Below are positions 37,801 through 48,300 of a DNA stretch of 64,000 nucleotides, in pieces. Below the pieces are notes generated by a model that worked only from the letters and a program-made list of their open reading frames with translations, made no database searches and was not told where the DNA came from. The DNA comes from Drosophila persimilis (taxonomy: Eukaryota; Arthropoda; Insecta; Diptera; Drosophilidae): the NCBI RefSeq assembly GCF_003286085.1, contig NW_020825336.1, positions 868,001 to 932,000 on the forward strand. Direction: 5' to 3'. Each line of letters opens with the position of its first letter. Position 1 is the first letter of the stretch. The translations under genes and the position numbers were made by a program.

Positions 37801-39636
37801 TGTTCTAAAGCGCGGCAGTGTGGACTACATCAATGCCAATCTGGTGAAGGTAAGCGCAGTCATTTGCCTTCTTTTCAATCAGAGGTCTAAGGATGATTTC
37901 TACATCCATTCGTTTAGCTTGAGCGTGCCGATCGCCAGTACATACTGACCCAGGGTCCCTTGGAAGATACTGTGGGGCACTTCTGGCTGATGGTCTGGGA
38001 GCAAAAGTCCAGCGCCATTCTCATGCTCAATAAGCTTATGGAGAAGAAGCAGATCAAATGCCACCTGTACTGGCCGAATCAGCTCGGACCGGAGAAGGCC
38101 CTCAAGCTGCCCAACGTTCAGCTCACCGTGGAGCTTGTGCGCTGCGAGACGTATCAGAACTTTGTACGGCGGTGGTTCAAGTGAGTGGCTAAGCGGCTGG
38201 CCCCTAAAGGAGGAAAAACTAATGTGATAAAAACCTTCCCCGCCACCCACAGATTAACCGATCTCGAAACGCAGAAGAGCCGCGAGGTGATGCAGTTCCA
38301 CTACATCACATGGCCAGATTTTGGCATTCCCAGTTCGCCAGATGCATTCCTGAAATTCTTGCAGCAAGTACGTGACTCTGGCTGCCTCAGCAACGACGTC
38401 GGTCCGGCCGTGGTGCACTGCAGTGCCGGCATTGGTCGCTCGGGCACTTTCTGCCTGGTTGACTGTTGCCTCGTGCTCGTGGACAAGCACGGGGAGTGCA
38501 ATGTGTCGCAGGTTCTGTGCGAGCTGCGCAGCTACCGCATGGGACTGATACAGACATCCGACCAGCTGGACTTTTCCTATCAGGCCATCATCGAGGGCAT
38601 CAAGAAACTGAACGATCCCGTATGTATGCGCTCGCAGCGGCCGGCGTGCGGGAGCTGGACTTGGTGTTGGATGCTGGCTGGGCGCCAGTCCGCTGCCAAG
38701 CGCCGCCGTTTACAGTGGAGATTCTTCTCTGTGCTTAGGCGTTAGACTAATCCGAAATTCTCTCTTCTCTCTCTCTTTTCTCGCTTTTGCAGAGCTTTCT
38801 CGACGCTAAGGAACCAATCATTGGCAATGAGACAGATACACATGCACAGGATGAGCTGCCGCCTCCGCTGCCGCCTCGGACACATTCGCTGAATTTGCCG
38901 CTGGCCCCCAACGCGGGCGGAGTTCTCTCGCTGAACATGCGAGCCGCCCAATCCAATGGCGAGGAGGTGGCTGCCGAAAACATTGGCGACAAGCCCTCGG
39001 TGCTGAGCAGCAAGGATGCACTGAACAATTTTATCAATCAGCACGAGATCATCAACGCTGAGGTGGCCGACAGTCTGCGTCCCTTGCCGCCGTTGCCGTC
39101 TAGACCTTTAAGGTCGTTGCAGGAGTCGGATAGCGATGAGGACTACGACCTAGATGAGGAAGACGATGACGATGATGATGACGAAGAGGACGACGATGTT
39201 GACGAGGAGTACGAGACCATTAATGAGCTCGATGTGGAGCCCGTCAATGGAAATGTATCGACGACGACACCCCAAGCCGATGATGTGAATGCCAATAGCG
39301 AGAAGCCAGCAGCACCTGCCGAACAGCACAAGGCCAATGGTATTGACACAGCGGGCCAGACTCCAGCGAGGTAATACAAATGATGATGGAAACCACTCTG
39401 GGATTCTGCCCTAACCTTTTCGTTTTATTTTCAGTCCTGAGAACGAGCTAAAGCGACGAAAACGCACCGAACAGCAGGCCCATCTGCAGAAGCAAATCAA
39501 CAACATGAAAAGGAAGCTGCGGGAGAGCGAGGACAACCAGAAGGCGTCAAAAAAAGGAAGGTCATTACTCACATATATTGCGGCTGGTGTTGTGGTGGGC
39601 GTGATTTGCGCATACGCATACACGAAGCTAGGTTAA
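33660..39636 (+). CDS. Ptp61F: Ptp61F, non-receptor protein tyrosine phosphatase (PTP1B/TC-PTP type)
   Basis: Six coding exons, 33660-33788, 37676-37849, 37918-38180, 38253-38619, 38793-39370 and 39435-39636, join in frame to 570 residues. The catalytic domain fills roughly residues 25-315: the pTyr-loop region ([14 protein letters not shown]), the [10 protein letters not shown] loop, and the signature [11 protein letters not shown] with catalytic Cys at residue 245. Then come proline-rich SH3-binding motifs ([17 protein letters not shown]), a long acidic Asp/Glu stretch, a basic coiled segment and a C-terminal tail anchor ([19 protein letters not shown], residues about 548-566). The family dephosphorylates insulin-receptor and JAK/STAT components; the anchored form sits on the ER. 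Intron 1 (3.9 kb) holds microsatellites. Reading through intron 4 gives an alternative basic tail (see findings). Confidence 0.97.
33789..37675 (+). other. Ptp61F intron 1
   Basis: A 3,887-base intron with donor GTAAAA and acceptor TTCTAG. It contains (CA)n near 34835-34857, (TC)n 35536-35559, TG-rich DNA and AT-rich unique stretches (35930-37000). I see no exon with coding support inside it. Confidence 0.7.
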
Positions 39637-42100
39637 GTGCCCACCCCCCATCCCCAGTCCCACCTACCCACTAAGTAGATGTAGACCTAGCCATTGAGTA
39701 GGCATTAGTAGCAATAGCAGTATGACGCCCGTTGCCGCGGGACACCGATCCTCGGCAGCTCGCCACGAGCGTCACGAACGTCACGCGTCGGGTCGCATTG
39801 TGAGTCTCTCATCGAGCCTCGGGCTAACATCTAATGTCAGCACGGATCGGATTGGATCGCCTCGCAACGCAATCATCCCGACGATTGGGTTGAAAGAACG
39901 ATACGATACACATAATGCATATATATTAGGGAATTTTTTTACGAGTATATGAAACAAAACAAACGAAGAAAGAAGCAAGAGCAAAAGTAAAAACTAAGCG
40001 AAAATCGGGTAGAAATCACGTAACAAGTAGATTTTGCGCAATAGACTGACATTTTAGATCAAATTTATTTTTTTCATTTTAATAATGGAAATACTTAAAT
40101 AACAAAACCCTGAAGAGAACCCCGGAAACCCAGACTTCCTGCACATATTATAGTTTTCGACACCCCGCACATACCCCTACACCAACACCAACACCCAAAT
40201 CCGAAATCCGAAATCCACCCAAATCACATCCTTCGCTCGCTATGCAATAAAAATTGATTCACGAATCCTATATCTATTATATTTACGAGCCACGATCCAG
40301 ACAGACACACACGCCCACGCGCTTCACTTGTTGTTGTACAGCAATTTCTTATCGCATACGACTTACATATGTATGTACAATTATTTATGAAGATTTACGT
40401 GAAGATCAAACACTTGTTGTAGTAGTACCATGGCAAACAAACGAAATGCAGCAATGTGCCAAAAAAGGAAAGCAAAAAGAGAAAACGAACATAAGAACAA
40501 TGTGAAAAGCCCCTTCATGACTTTAAATTATACTTTGCTCCGGATCCCTTCCTTTCCCACATTTTAATTGTTGTTTTTAACGATTTATCATACAATGCAC
40601 CCTACAAAAACGAAAGGAAGAAAGAACGAACGAAGAAATGCAGCGCCATTGAAGCAATAATAAAAAGTAATGCAAAATAGCACAAAAAACTACGAGTAAA
40701 ACACTATGATTATGATATATCTATATACATATATATACGATACGTGTAGGTTTTGCTATAGCAAAATCATTTATATATTTTTTTTTTGTATTCTACTATA
40801 AACGAAACGAAAAATTATAAGGAATCAGAATCAGAATGAGAACCGGGAGTAACTATACAATGGTTTTGCCCCCATAGATTAAGTGTGTATGTCCCGTAGA
40901 ACTAGAACCGCAGAATAGAAAGAGAACGAATGCGTGCAAGAATACCTACCATAAGAGTTATTTTTTATATATGTGTAATCCACAATTTATCGAAGAATTC
41001 AACTAACCAGATGCTGCAGAGAAACTACATTAAACAGAGACGGACATTAAATAAACGAAAGAAAGTGCAATGACACGCAATGGCTGAATAAAAAGTGGAA
41101 TGGAATCGGATGATCAGTGGAGCGAAGTTGAGAGAGAGGGATAACTTTTATAAACTTAAACTAATAAACGAAAAATACATATTTATATAAAGTATATTTA
41201 ACGAGTAACAACATGAACAATACCTATAGTAATGCCTAGTTAACTGAACAATTGGTTAAGTACACACACAAACATACGAAATCCCCCCACTCCCACAACA
41301 CAACACACCACACCACACCACACAACGAACCACACACGCAATACAACAATATAAGCCTATATGAGAGATGAACGAACAGAGAGAAGTGAGAGAAAGTATT
41401 CAAATAAAGCTATATATGTATAAGACACCAAGAATTGAGCCTCTTCTATGCTATGCCGAGTACTTTTTTATTTATTTATTACGATTCATAACTCCTCGTT
41501 TTCATCTGTTTGATTTCAGACGCGATAACAACAGAAACAGAAGTCACAAAATGTGCAAGAAATCGTAACTGCCCATCTCATGCACAGACCATCAAGACCA
41601 GCACCAACACAAAGAATCAAAATTAACATATCACTTGACATAATATAATTGTAGATTTTATTGCAGAAATAAACATAATTATAAATTCTAGATTCGTAAA
41701 TCATTTTAAGTGCAACGGCTTTTGCCGATAGTTCCACACATCGATTGGTCTTGTCTGCAAGTGTGCGACCACTAACCATAACATATATCGATGTGTTGAG
41801 TTGAATGTATATTTCATAAATGTCACCAATCTATTAAATTTCATTGTTTAATGTATAGTAAAGAACCTAGGGTATAAAAACATCCATATGCAGGTTTTTG
41901 AATTTTGGTTTATTCCACTGGATCGCATTCATATCCTTGTCACTCATTCACTTTCAAACAGGCGCAGTTCCAGCGATTATCTAGTCGATAGTATCGATAG
42001 CATCGTCCCGTAACATTGGAACGGAATGAAGAAAGGATATTTTATAGTTGAGGAATTGTTTGTTATCCAAGGCTAGCTTTTAAAGCTATCTCAACTAAAT
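39637..42100 (+). other. Ptp61F 3' UTR and following spacer
   Basis: Long AT-rich non-coding DNA after the Ptp61F stop. Poly(A)-signal hexamers occur repeatedly (for example AATAAA at 40246-40251 and others near 41083 and 41402), so several 3' ends are possible. Somewhere between here and TSG101 the 61F-type gene order gives way to 73D-type order. No ORF is supported. Confidence 0.5.
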
Positions 42101-42142
42101 TTTCCTTTTTTTAGTTTTCTTGCAGAGACCAAGAGCCCATGG

Positions 42143-42260
42143 GCAGAGAACGATTAGCCCATTGTCGACCAGCGAGTATTAAAATAAAATCAACGAAAAT
42201 TATGAAAATTTAAGAATTCTAGCGCAGCTCTGGTGAAAAATATCGTGGTCTTTTTTTAAG
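42143..42260 (+). repeat. Dispersed repeat, copy A (partial)
   Basis: Shares with 45089-45160 and 53834-53950 the ordered blocks AGAACGATTAGCCCA, AATTATGAAAATTTAA, CGCAGCTCTGGTGAAA and ATATCGTG. It lies about 290 bases upstream of the TSG101 start codon, inside the inferred synteny junction. Confidence 0.6.
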
Positions 42261-42382
42261 TGAATATAAATTATTTGTATTGTCTTTTTAACTGAAGTTG
42301 TTCTCCTGTTTTAATAATGGGGGCTTAAGTGGCCCAACAATCCACTAATAGTATCCTGTATGGGTTAGTGGTGTGATGTGAC

Positions 42383-42391
42383 CATCGATAT
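42383..42391 (+). promoter_or_regulatory. DRE-like site of TSG101
   Basis: CATCGATAT, close to the DREF-binding DRE (TATCGATA), lies about 160 bases before the TSG101 ATG and follows a TGTGACC that resembles a broken motif 1. Typical of fly housekeeping promoters. Confidence 0.4.
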
Positions 42392-42546
42392 ACTGAACTG
42401 TCAGAAACCGATTAGTACTCGATACTTCAATACATCAAAAAGTACTCGGTTCTGCACTTTTGTTTTTGTTCAGCAAATTTCGTATAAATTCTCAACTTTG
42501 GGCCAGGTGTAGCGGGCAATTTGTCTCACAATCTCATTTTAGAATA

Positions 42547-44217
42547 ATGCCTGCTGTCGAGGAAGCGAAAATAATCAAATTTCTATCCAAGGTATGTCAC
42601 GCAGATGAGTCATTGTCGAGGGGCATCTCCCCACTTTGTGACTCTCGGGAAACTTGTTTGTCTAATTTCGCATGCAACGCAATTAACGACGTGTATCCTT
42701 TTTTTTGCTTTCAGTATAAATATGTCGACGTCACTAAGAAAGATGTGATAGATGTTGTCACAACGTACCGAAGTCTGACCTACGACCTGCAAAAGTTTGG
42801 TAAGTCTATACCGCCTGATAGCAGCATCCAATTAACCATTTTCCCCGTCTACCCTTCGCCAGTGTTCAATGATGGAAGCTATAAAGATCTGTTTACCCTG
42901 CAGGGCACCATACCGGTTGTCTACAAAAGTAATTTTTGCACTTAGTCCAATTCGAGGCTCTGATTATGATGGAAATTATATTTGTATATTCAATAGATAA
43001 CACCTACTACATTCCCATATGTATATGGCTGATGGACACTCATCCGCAGAACGCGCCTATGTGCTTTGTGAAGCCCACACCTAGCATGCATATAAAGGTG
43101 TCCATGTATGTGGATCACAATGGAAAAGTATATCTGCCGTACTTGCACGACTGGCAGCCGAACTCTTCGGATCTGCTATCCCTCATACAGGTCATGATTG
43201 TGACATTCGGCGACCATCCGCCAGTGTACTCGAATCCCAAGGAACAACAATTGGCTACGCCATATCCACCAAATGGTGAGTGGGTGTTCAAGTTATACCG
43301 AAAATCTCACATCTAATTGGATTCCGTTCTGCCATCTAGCTTACATGCAACAATCGGGAGGTGCTGGGGCCAGCAACTCCTTTCTGCCTTATCCTACAGC
43401 CAGTGGTGCGAGCGGTGGCAACTTTCCGCCCTATCCGACAGGTGCTAATTTCGGACCCTATCCACCAGGCGGATCGGGGGGCAATGCCGCCGGCTATCCG
43501 CCCTACATGAATTTCCCACAACAGCCTGGCAGTTACCCACCTGCTGGGGGCTACGTAAGAATCTTATTTGAAATGGAAAATGCATTTCAGTTTCAATGAT
43601 TGTGTGACTTTTCTAGAACCCATCGGCGATTCCCAGCTCGACGGGCACCATTACCGAGGAGCACATCAAGGCTTCACTCATCAGCGCTGTCGAGGATAAG
43701 CTTCGCCGTCGCATACAGGAGAAGGTAAATCAGTATCAGGCCGAAATCGAAACGCTGAATCGCACCAAACAGGAATTGGTCGAGGGCAGCACGAAGATTG
43801 ATTCCATCATATCGCGCCTCGAGCGCGAGCAGGTGGACCTGCAGAAGAACATTAACGTATTACGCGACAAGGAGCAGGAGTTGGAGAAGAGTCTGGAGAC
43901 GCTCGAGAATGCAGAAGCCATTGATCCGGACGAGGCCGTGACCACAACGGCACCACTTTACAGACAGTGAGTCCAATCCAGTTGCATTCCAAGTTATCCT
44001 TGTTTGTAATTTTTTTGTGCTCTATTTCAGATTACTCAATGCCTATGCCGACGAGGCTGCCACAGAGGATGCCATTTATTATCTGGGCGAGGGTTTGCGC
44101 GGCGGGGTCATCGATCTGGAGACCTTCCTCAAGCACGTCCGCACACTCTCGCGCAAACAGTTCATCTTGCGAGCCACAATGCAAAAGTGTAGACAAAAGG
44201 CTGGACTCGCCGGCTAG
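42547..44217 (+). CDS. TSG101: TSG101, ESCRT-I subunit (Vps23)
   Basis: Seven exons, 42547-42591, 42715-42799, 42863-42928, 42997-43275, 43340-43554, 43617-43966 and 44031-44217, join in frame to 408 residues. Residues 1-145 form the UEV domain (ubiquitin E2 variant with no catalytic Cys: YVDVTKKDVIDVVTTYRSL, YYIPICIWLMDTHPQNAPMC). A Pro/Gly/Tyr-rich linker follows (PYPTASGASG, FPPYPTG), then a coiled coil (about 240-310) and the C-terminal steadiness box (EDAIYYLGEGLRGGVIDLETFLKHVR). It sorts ubiquitinated cargo into multivesicular bodies and acts in cytokinesis. Introns 2 and 3 are very short (63 and 68 bases); intron 2 is a multiple of three and has no stop. The poly(A) signal AATAAA is at 44382-44387, and the gene meets kud tail to tail. 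Confidence 0.97.
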
Positions 44218-44461
44218 TTTCCGGATACGACGTCAATAATAGCTTCTTTTTTTTCAATAAGCCGCAGTTATTATAATTTTTCGATTGATTGCAACTCTGG
44301 GGTGCATCAATACACATGATTGATATGTTAACATAATATATTCGATATTGTTTCAAGCGCAAATTAAATCTTTGAAATTACAATAAAAGGCCACACGTAC
44401 GTTCACGCCCACGACAGGTCTTCTAGTTTATTTCTATTATGGAATGGTTATTGCCTTATTT

Positions 44462-44713
44462 TCATACGTAAATACCGACGGTGAGTAGAAGGAACACAAT
44501 GCCAAAGCCGAGAAATATCGAGGCACACAAGCTAATCAGCAGTTCCTTAATCAGAGTCTTTTCCTTGGTGGTCTTCCGGGATACGACAAAGATGAAGAAC
44601 CAGGCCGTGAAGAATGTTCCGATGGTGAGAAGCACGGTCGCGAGGTGGGGAAATACCGCTGGATTGATGGGCGAAACGTAGCGCTTCATGTTTTCAAACG
44701 AGACGGTGTCCAT
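44462..44713 (-). CDS. kud: kud (Kuduk), TMEM258 homologue, oligosaccharyltransferase subunit
   Basis: One coding exon of 83 residues on the minus strand. The sequence [24 protein letters not shown] and the C terminus [26 protein letters not shown] match the TMEM258 family almost throughout, giving two membrane helices (about 18-42 and 57-80). TMEM258 is a small ER subunit of the oligosaccharyltransferase complex. A splice-acceptor-like TTATTGCAG ends one base before the ATG, suggesting a 5'-UTR intron. The minus-strand AATAAA lies about 30 bases past the stop (plus-strand 44427-44432), 40 bases from the TSG101 signal. Confidence 0.95.
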   Translation of the reverse strand: MDTVSFENMKRYVSPINPAVFPHLATVLLTIGTFFTAWFFIFVVSRKTTKEKTLIKELLISLCASIFLGFGIVFLLLTVGIYV

Positions 44714-44848
44714 GCTGCAATAATCAAAATGTGCTTTAGTTTGTCAGCCAACCCTTACTCTCTGGTTACTTCAATTTACTTTGTTATTTAAATCTTTATT
44801 TGTTAAAATCGACGCAAATCGTACGTGGCCGGCAGCTAGTGTTGTATT

Positions 44849-44906
44849 CAGTGTGACCGTGGACCTATCGATAAAGTATACGGTCTGACCCTCAGAAATA
44901 TACCGT
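44849..44906 (-). promoter_or_regulatory. kud promoter: 41-bp module, DRE and motif 1
   Basis: On the minus strand: ACGGTATATTT, a TGAGGGTCAGAC spacer, CGTATACTTTATCGATA (44906-44866), followed directly by CGGTCACACTG (44859-44849), a perfect Ohler motif 1 / M1BP site. TATCGATA is a perfect DRE. The order and 41-base length repeat those at three other genes in this window. Confidence 0.7.
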
Positions 44907-44987
44907 AAGTATACCGATCAAAAAGACAGCAAATTTCATACAATCCAATAAAAAGGTGTCCTAAAATTTGAAAATCTTTTAGAAAGC

Positions 44988-45263
44988 TGATTCATCAATC
45001 GGGTACAACTATGTTTTTAGGGCTGAGGGTCCAAGTTAGCTAGTAATATTAAAACGAGGAATACAATATGATTTCCGATCATGGACAGAGAACGATAAAC
45101 CAACAAACTTCACGAGAATTATGAAAATTGAAGAATTTTAACGCAGTTCAGGTGAAAGGATTATTTTCCGCGATTTAACTCAGGCTGGTCACCGGTTTAA
45201 AGATGGTTAACTGGGTTAAACTAGTTTTTTGAATTGGTATATTTTAAAAATGAGACAATATAT
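44988..45263 (+). repeat. Dispersed repeat, copy B
   Basis: Contains TGATTCATCAATCGG, TAGCTAGTAATATT, AGAGAACGATAAACC, AATTATGAAAATTGAAGAAT, ACGCAGTTCAGGTGAAAG and ATTTTCCGCGATTTAACTC in that order. These match 53770-54041 in order, and the first two also match 54168-54240. It runs straight into the Zcchc7 promoter module. Confidence 0.65.
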
Positions 45264-45264
45264 T

Positions 45265-45305
45265 TCGGTATATTTTTGAGGGTCGGACGGTATATTTTAT
45301 CGGTA
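45265..45305 (+). promoter_or_regulatory. 41-bp promoter module of Zcchc7
   Basis: TCGGTATATTTTTGAGGG, TCGGACGGTATATTTT, ATCGGTA in direct succession. It is identical to the sina module at 38 of 41 positions by my count. It ends 91 bases before the Zcchc7 start codon, so the 5' leader is short. Confidence 0.7.
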
Positions 45306-45396
45306 CCTCCGATACAATCACAAACGTGCTCTTCTCTCTTCTTATTATCAATGCGCAAGAATTGTAAAAAACAGAAAAAGAAAACAAAGACGCACG

Positions 45397-48300
45397 ATGA
45401 GCGATGTATGTATCAATTTGTTGGAAAATAACATCGTTAATATATATATTTCCTACAACCCATTGTAGCTTGAGGACATGGACAGCGAGCGATTGAATGA
45501 GCTGGAGTCCATTCTCTACGCATCCATCCATTACAGCGATCATGGATCTGGCGAAACTGGTGCTGGTGAAATCTCACCTTCTGTGGCCGATCAGCAGCGA
45601 GCCGTGGATGCCCAATACATGCCGCCCCCGCCACAACAGCAGCAGAAACAGCCTCAGGCCCAGCGCATTGTCAGCAACAAACGTGTAATCAACAATGCAG
45701 TCGCAAAGCCACGCTACTGGGCGGAGGAAAAGGACGGTGCAGGCAGCATAGAAACTCAAAATGTATCCACAGGTGAGTAACTACTGAATGTTTTTCATCA
45801 AGATGGCCATAGAAATAGAGTCCCGTCCGGTTCGAAAATATATCCCCCAACTTTGGATTGCCTTCGAAATTCCACTTACGAATTCTCTGCTTTCGGCCAT
45901 GAAGTATCTGCGTTCGTTGCTGGCTCTGGGGAGCACAACTCTGCGTATCCTCTTTGAGTGGTTGGGCCTGTTGAACCCCGTCACCCTGGTACTGGCCACG
46001 CTCAATCTGCTCTGCTTAGTAGTGTGGCTGGACTACCATTTCCGGCAATATGGCTGCGATCTACTCTTCTGGCAGAAGGAGCTGAGCCAGTTCCCCCACG
46101 AGTACATTCTCACGGGCATCTTGATGACGGCCGCGACCTATGTGCTGGTCTCAGTCGTGGATGTCGTTGTCTTTACGGCCCTGCTGCGTCGTAACTTGCG
46201 CGAGTTCAACAAGCCGCTCCTCCACTACGAGGAACGCTACCGACGATTCGTGTTGATACGTCTGGTGCGGCAGCTGGAGCACGCGCTTGTGATGCAGACA
46301 CTCTCGGCCAATGCGAGTCATGTGGCGGTCAAGAACATGTGCGAGGCACAAAGGATGATCAAAGAGGCGATCAACATGTTTCGCACCTCGGTCAAGGTCC
46401 TACTGTGGCCGAACAGATCCGATCTGCATGAGGATCCGTTCATCCTCTACCACATAAACGAGGGACAGCTGGAAGAGCTCAATGCACACGGCTATTGTTT
46501 GGGCGATGTGGATTCACTGGATCTGGGCAATCAGTATTTGAAATATTTGCTTAACCCTTTTTGGTATTGAAATTCTTGTTACTCTGACAATAAATTAAAA
46601 GTGGGTTTATTTTGATTTTGACTCATTCTAAGTAAACGTCACTTTTATATTTCAAGCTACTGATGTCACCTCGTCGTCAACGCCTAAGGAGGCAGAAAAG
46701 CCAAGTGGTCAGCATCAATCACTACAAAACAAAAAGGAAACATTAAACTCCCCAAAAACCCCCCAGCAGAAGCAACAAAATCAGCAAAGGGACAAGGCGA
46801 AGCTTTCCTCGAAGCAACTACCGAAGCCAGAACGGAAGGAAAAGGAGAATCCTTCACCAAAGCCACAGCCAAAAGCAGAACAGAGGAATAACAAGTGGAA
46901 GAGCTCTCCAAAGCCACAATTGAAAACAGAACAGAAGCCACAATCAGCACAGAAGCCCCAACCAGCACAGAAACCAAAAAGTCAACCCCGGCCACAACAC
47001 GCCGATGATGAACCCGAGCGCTTTGACCAGAAACTACTAGTTGCCATACCTTCGAATTGGACGCCCAAAAAGCCAAAGGGAAAACAGCAGGTTAAACCCG
47101 AACCGGGACCCTTCACCAAGGCCAATCGCAAGCTATTGCAAATGGAACGCCTCGCAGCCAAAAAGCAAAAGTCCAAACAGGCGCTGGCCAACAAGAAACA
47201 GCGCAAGCCATCAGAACCCGTGGAATTTGTGGATTTGGGCGAAACTTCCAATGATGATGACGATGATGATGTGATACTCGTGCCACTGCCACCAGTACCG
47301 GTGATCGATCTGGACACCAGCGACACGGAGCAGAACAGTCCAGCGGATCAATATCACGAGGAGAATGCCATGGACGCTGCCGATGTGGAAATGAGTATCT
47401 CGTGCATTACCCAGCCGGAGGCAGGAGCAGCCCCTTTAACGCCCCCACTGCACTCGCCGTGCAATTCGGTCTTGTCCAGCGATGATTTCATTGTCCAGAA
47501 GGACACGAGTCGCCTGCTGGAGGACAGGGCGCGAGCCACAGATGAGGATCTCCTGGTGCTGACGGAGAATGCCATCAGAGAGGCTGCCGGCCAGCAGGAT
47601 GTGGATATGGAGCAGCAGAAGCCAGAGGCTGAAGTAGACGTAAACGTAGATGCACCTGTAGGGGCTGATCAAGCGGCCGAAACCTCCTCCGAGTACGAGT
47701 TTGTGCCGCCCTCGCGGCTGGAGGAAATCAAGTTGAATTATCGCGTCGATGATCACCAACAGTTCCGGGCCCTGGATGTCTACGAAAGCGAATCAGATCT
47801 CACCGAGAGCGGCATCTACTCCAAGGCCAAGGCAAAGGCCACGCCCACTATCATACGCAGCGTGGAGTCGCCCTCGGACAGCTCCGATATCGAGGAGGTC
47901 GTGGATCCGAACGTGAACAAGATGAAGCGCCTGCGCAAGCGTCGCTCGTCAAGCACAAACCAAAGCCAGTCCGAGCCCAACAACGACGATGACGAGGACG
48001 ACACCGACAGCGAGGATGACGTGCAGCCCACAGGAGTGCCGGGCCTTGCCCGTGGCATGGCAGTGGAGCGTTGCAAGCGCAAGATTCGCCGCATCAGCGC
48101 TCGCCGTAACTCAGAGGATATTCAAAGGGGAGCGGCATATCCACGGATTGCAAATCTTAAGGCAATACACGAGTCTAGCTCCAATTCCGGTTCGGAGGAT
48201 GATCTGCCCAGTGCTCGGGCCATTGCAGAGCGTCTTCTGCAGCAGGAGCAGGGAAAGGAGAGGGGACAGCAACAACAAGAGGTACAAAAGCTCCGCGAAG

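Noticed and set aside
42460..42546. Upstream extension of the TSG101 frame
   Set aside because: The frame is open back to 42460 but the first credible start is the ATG at 42547, which gives the known MPAVEEAKIIKFL N terminus; the upstream part is leader.
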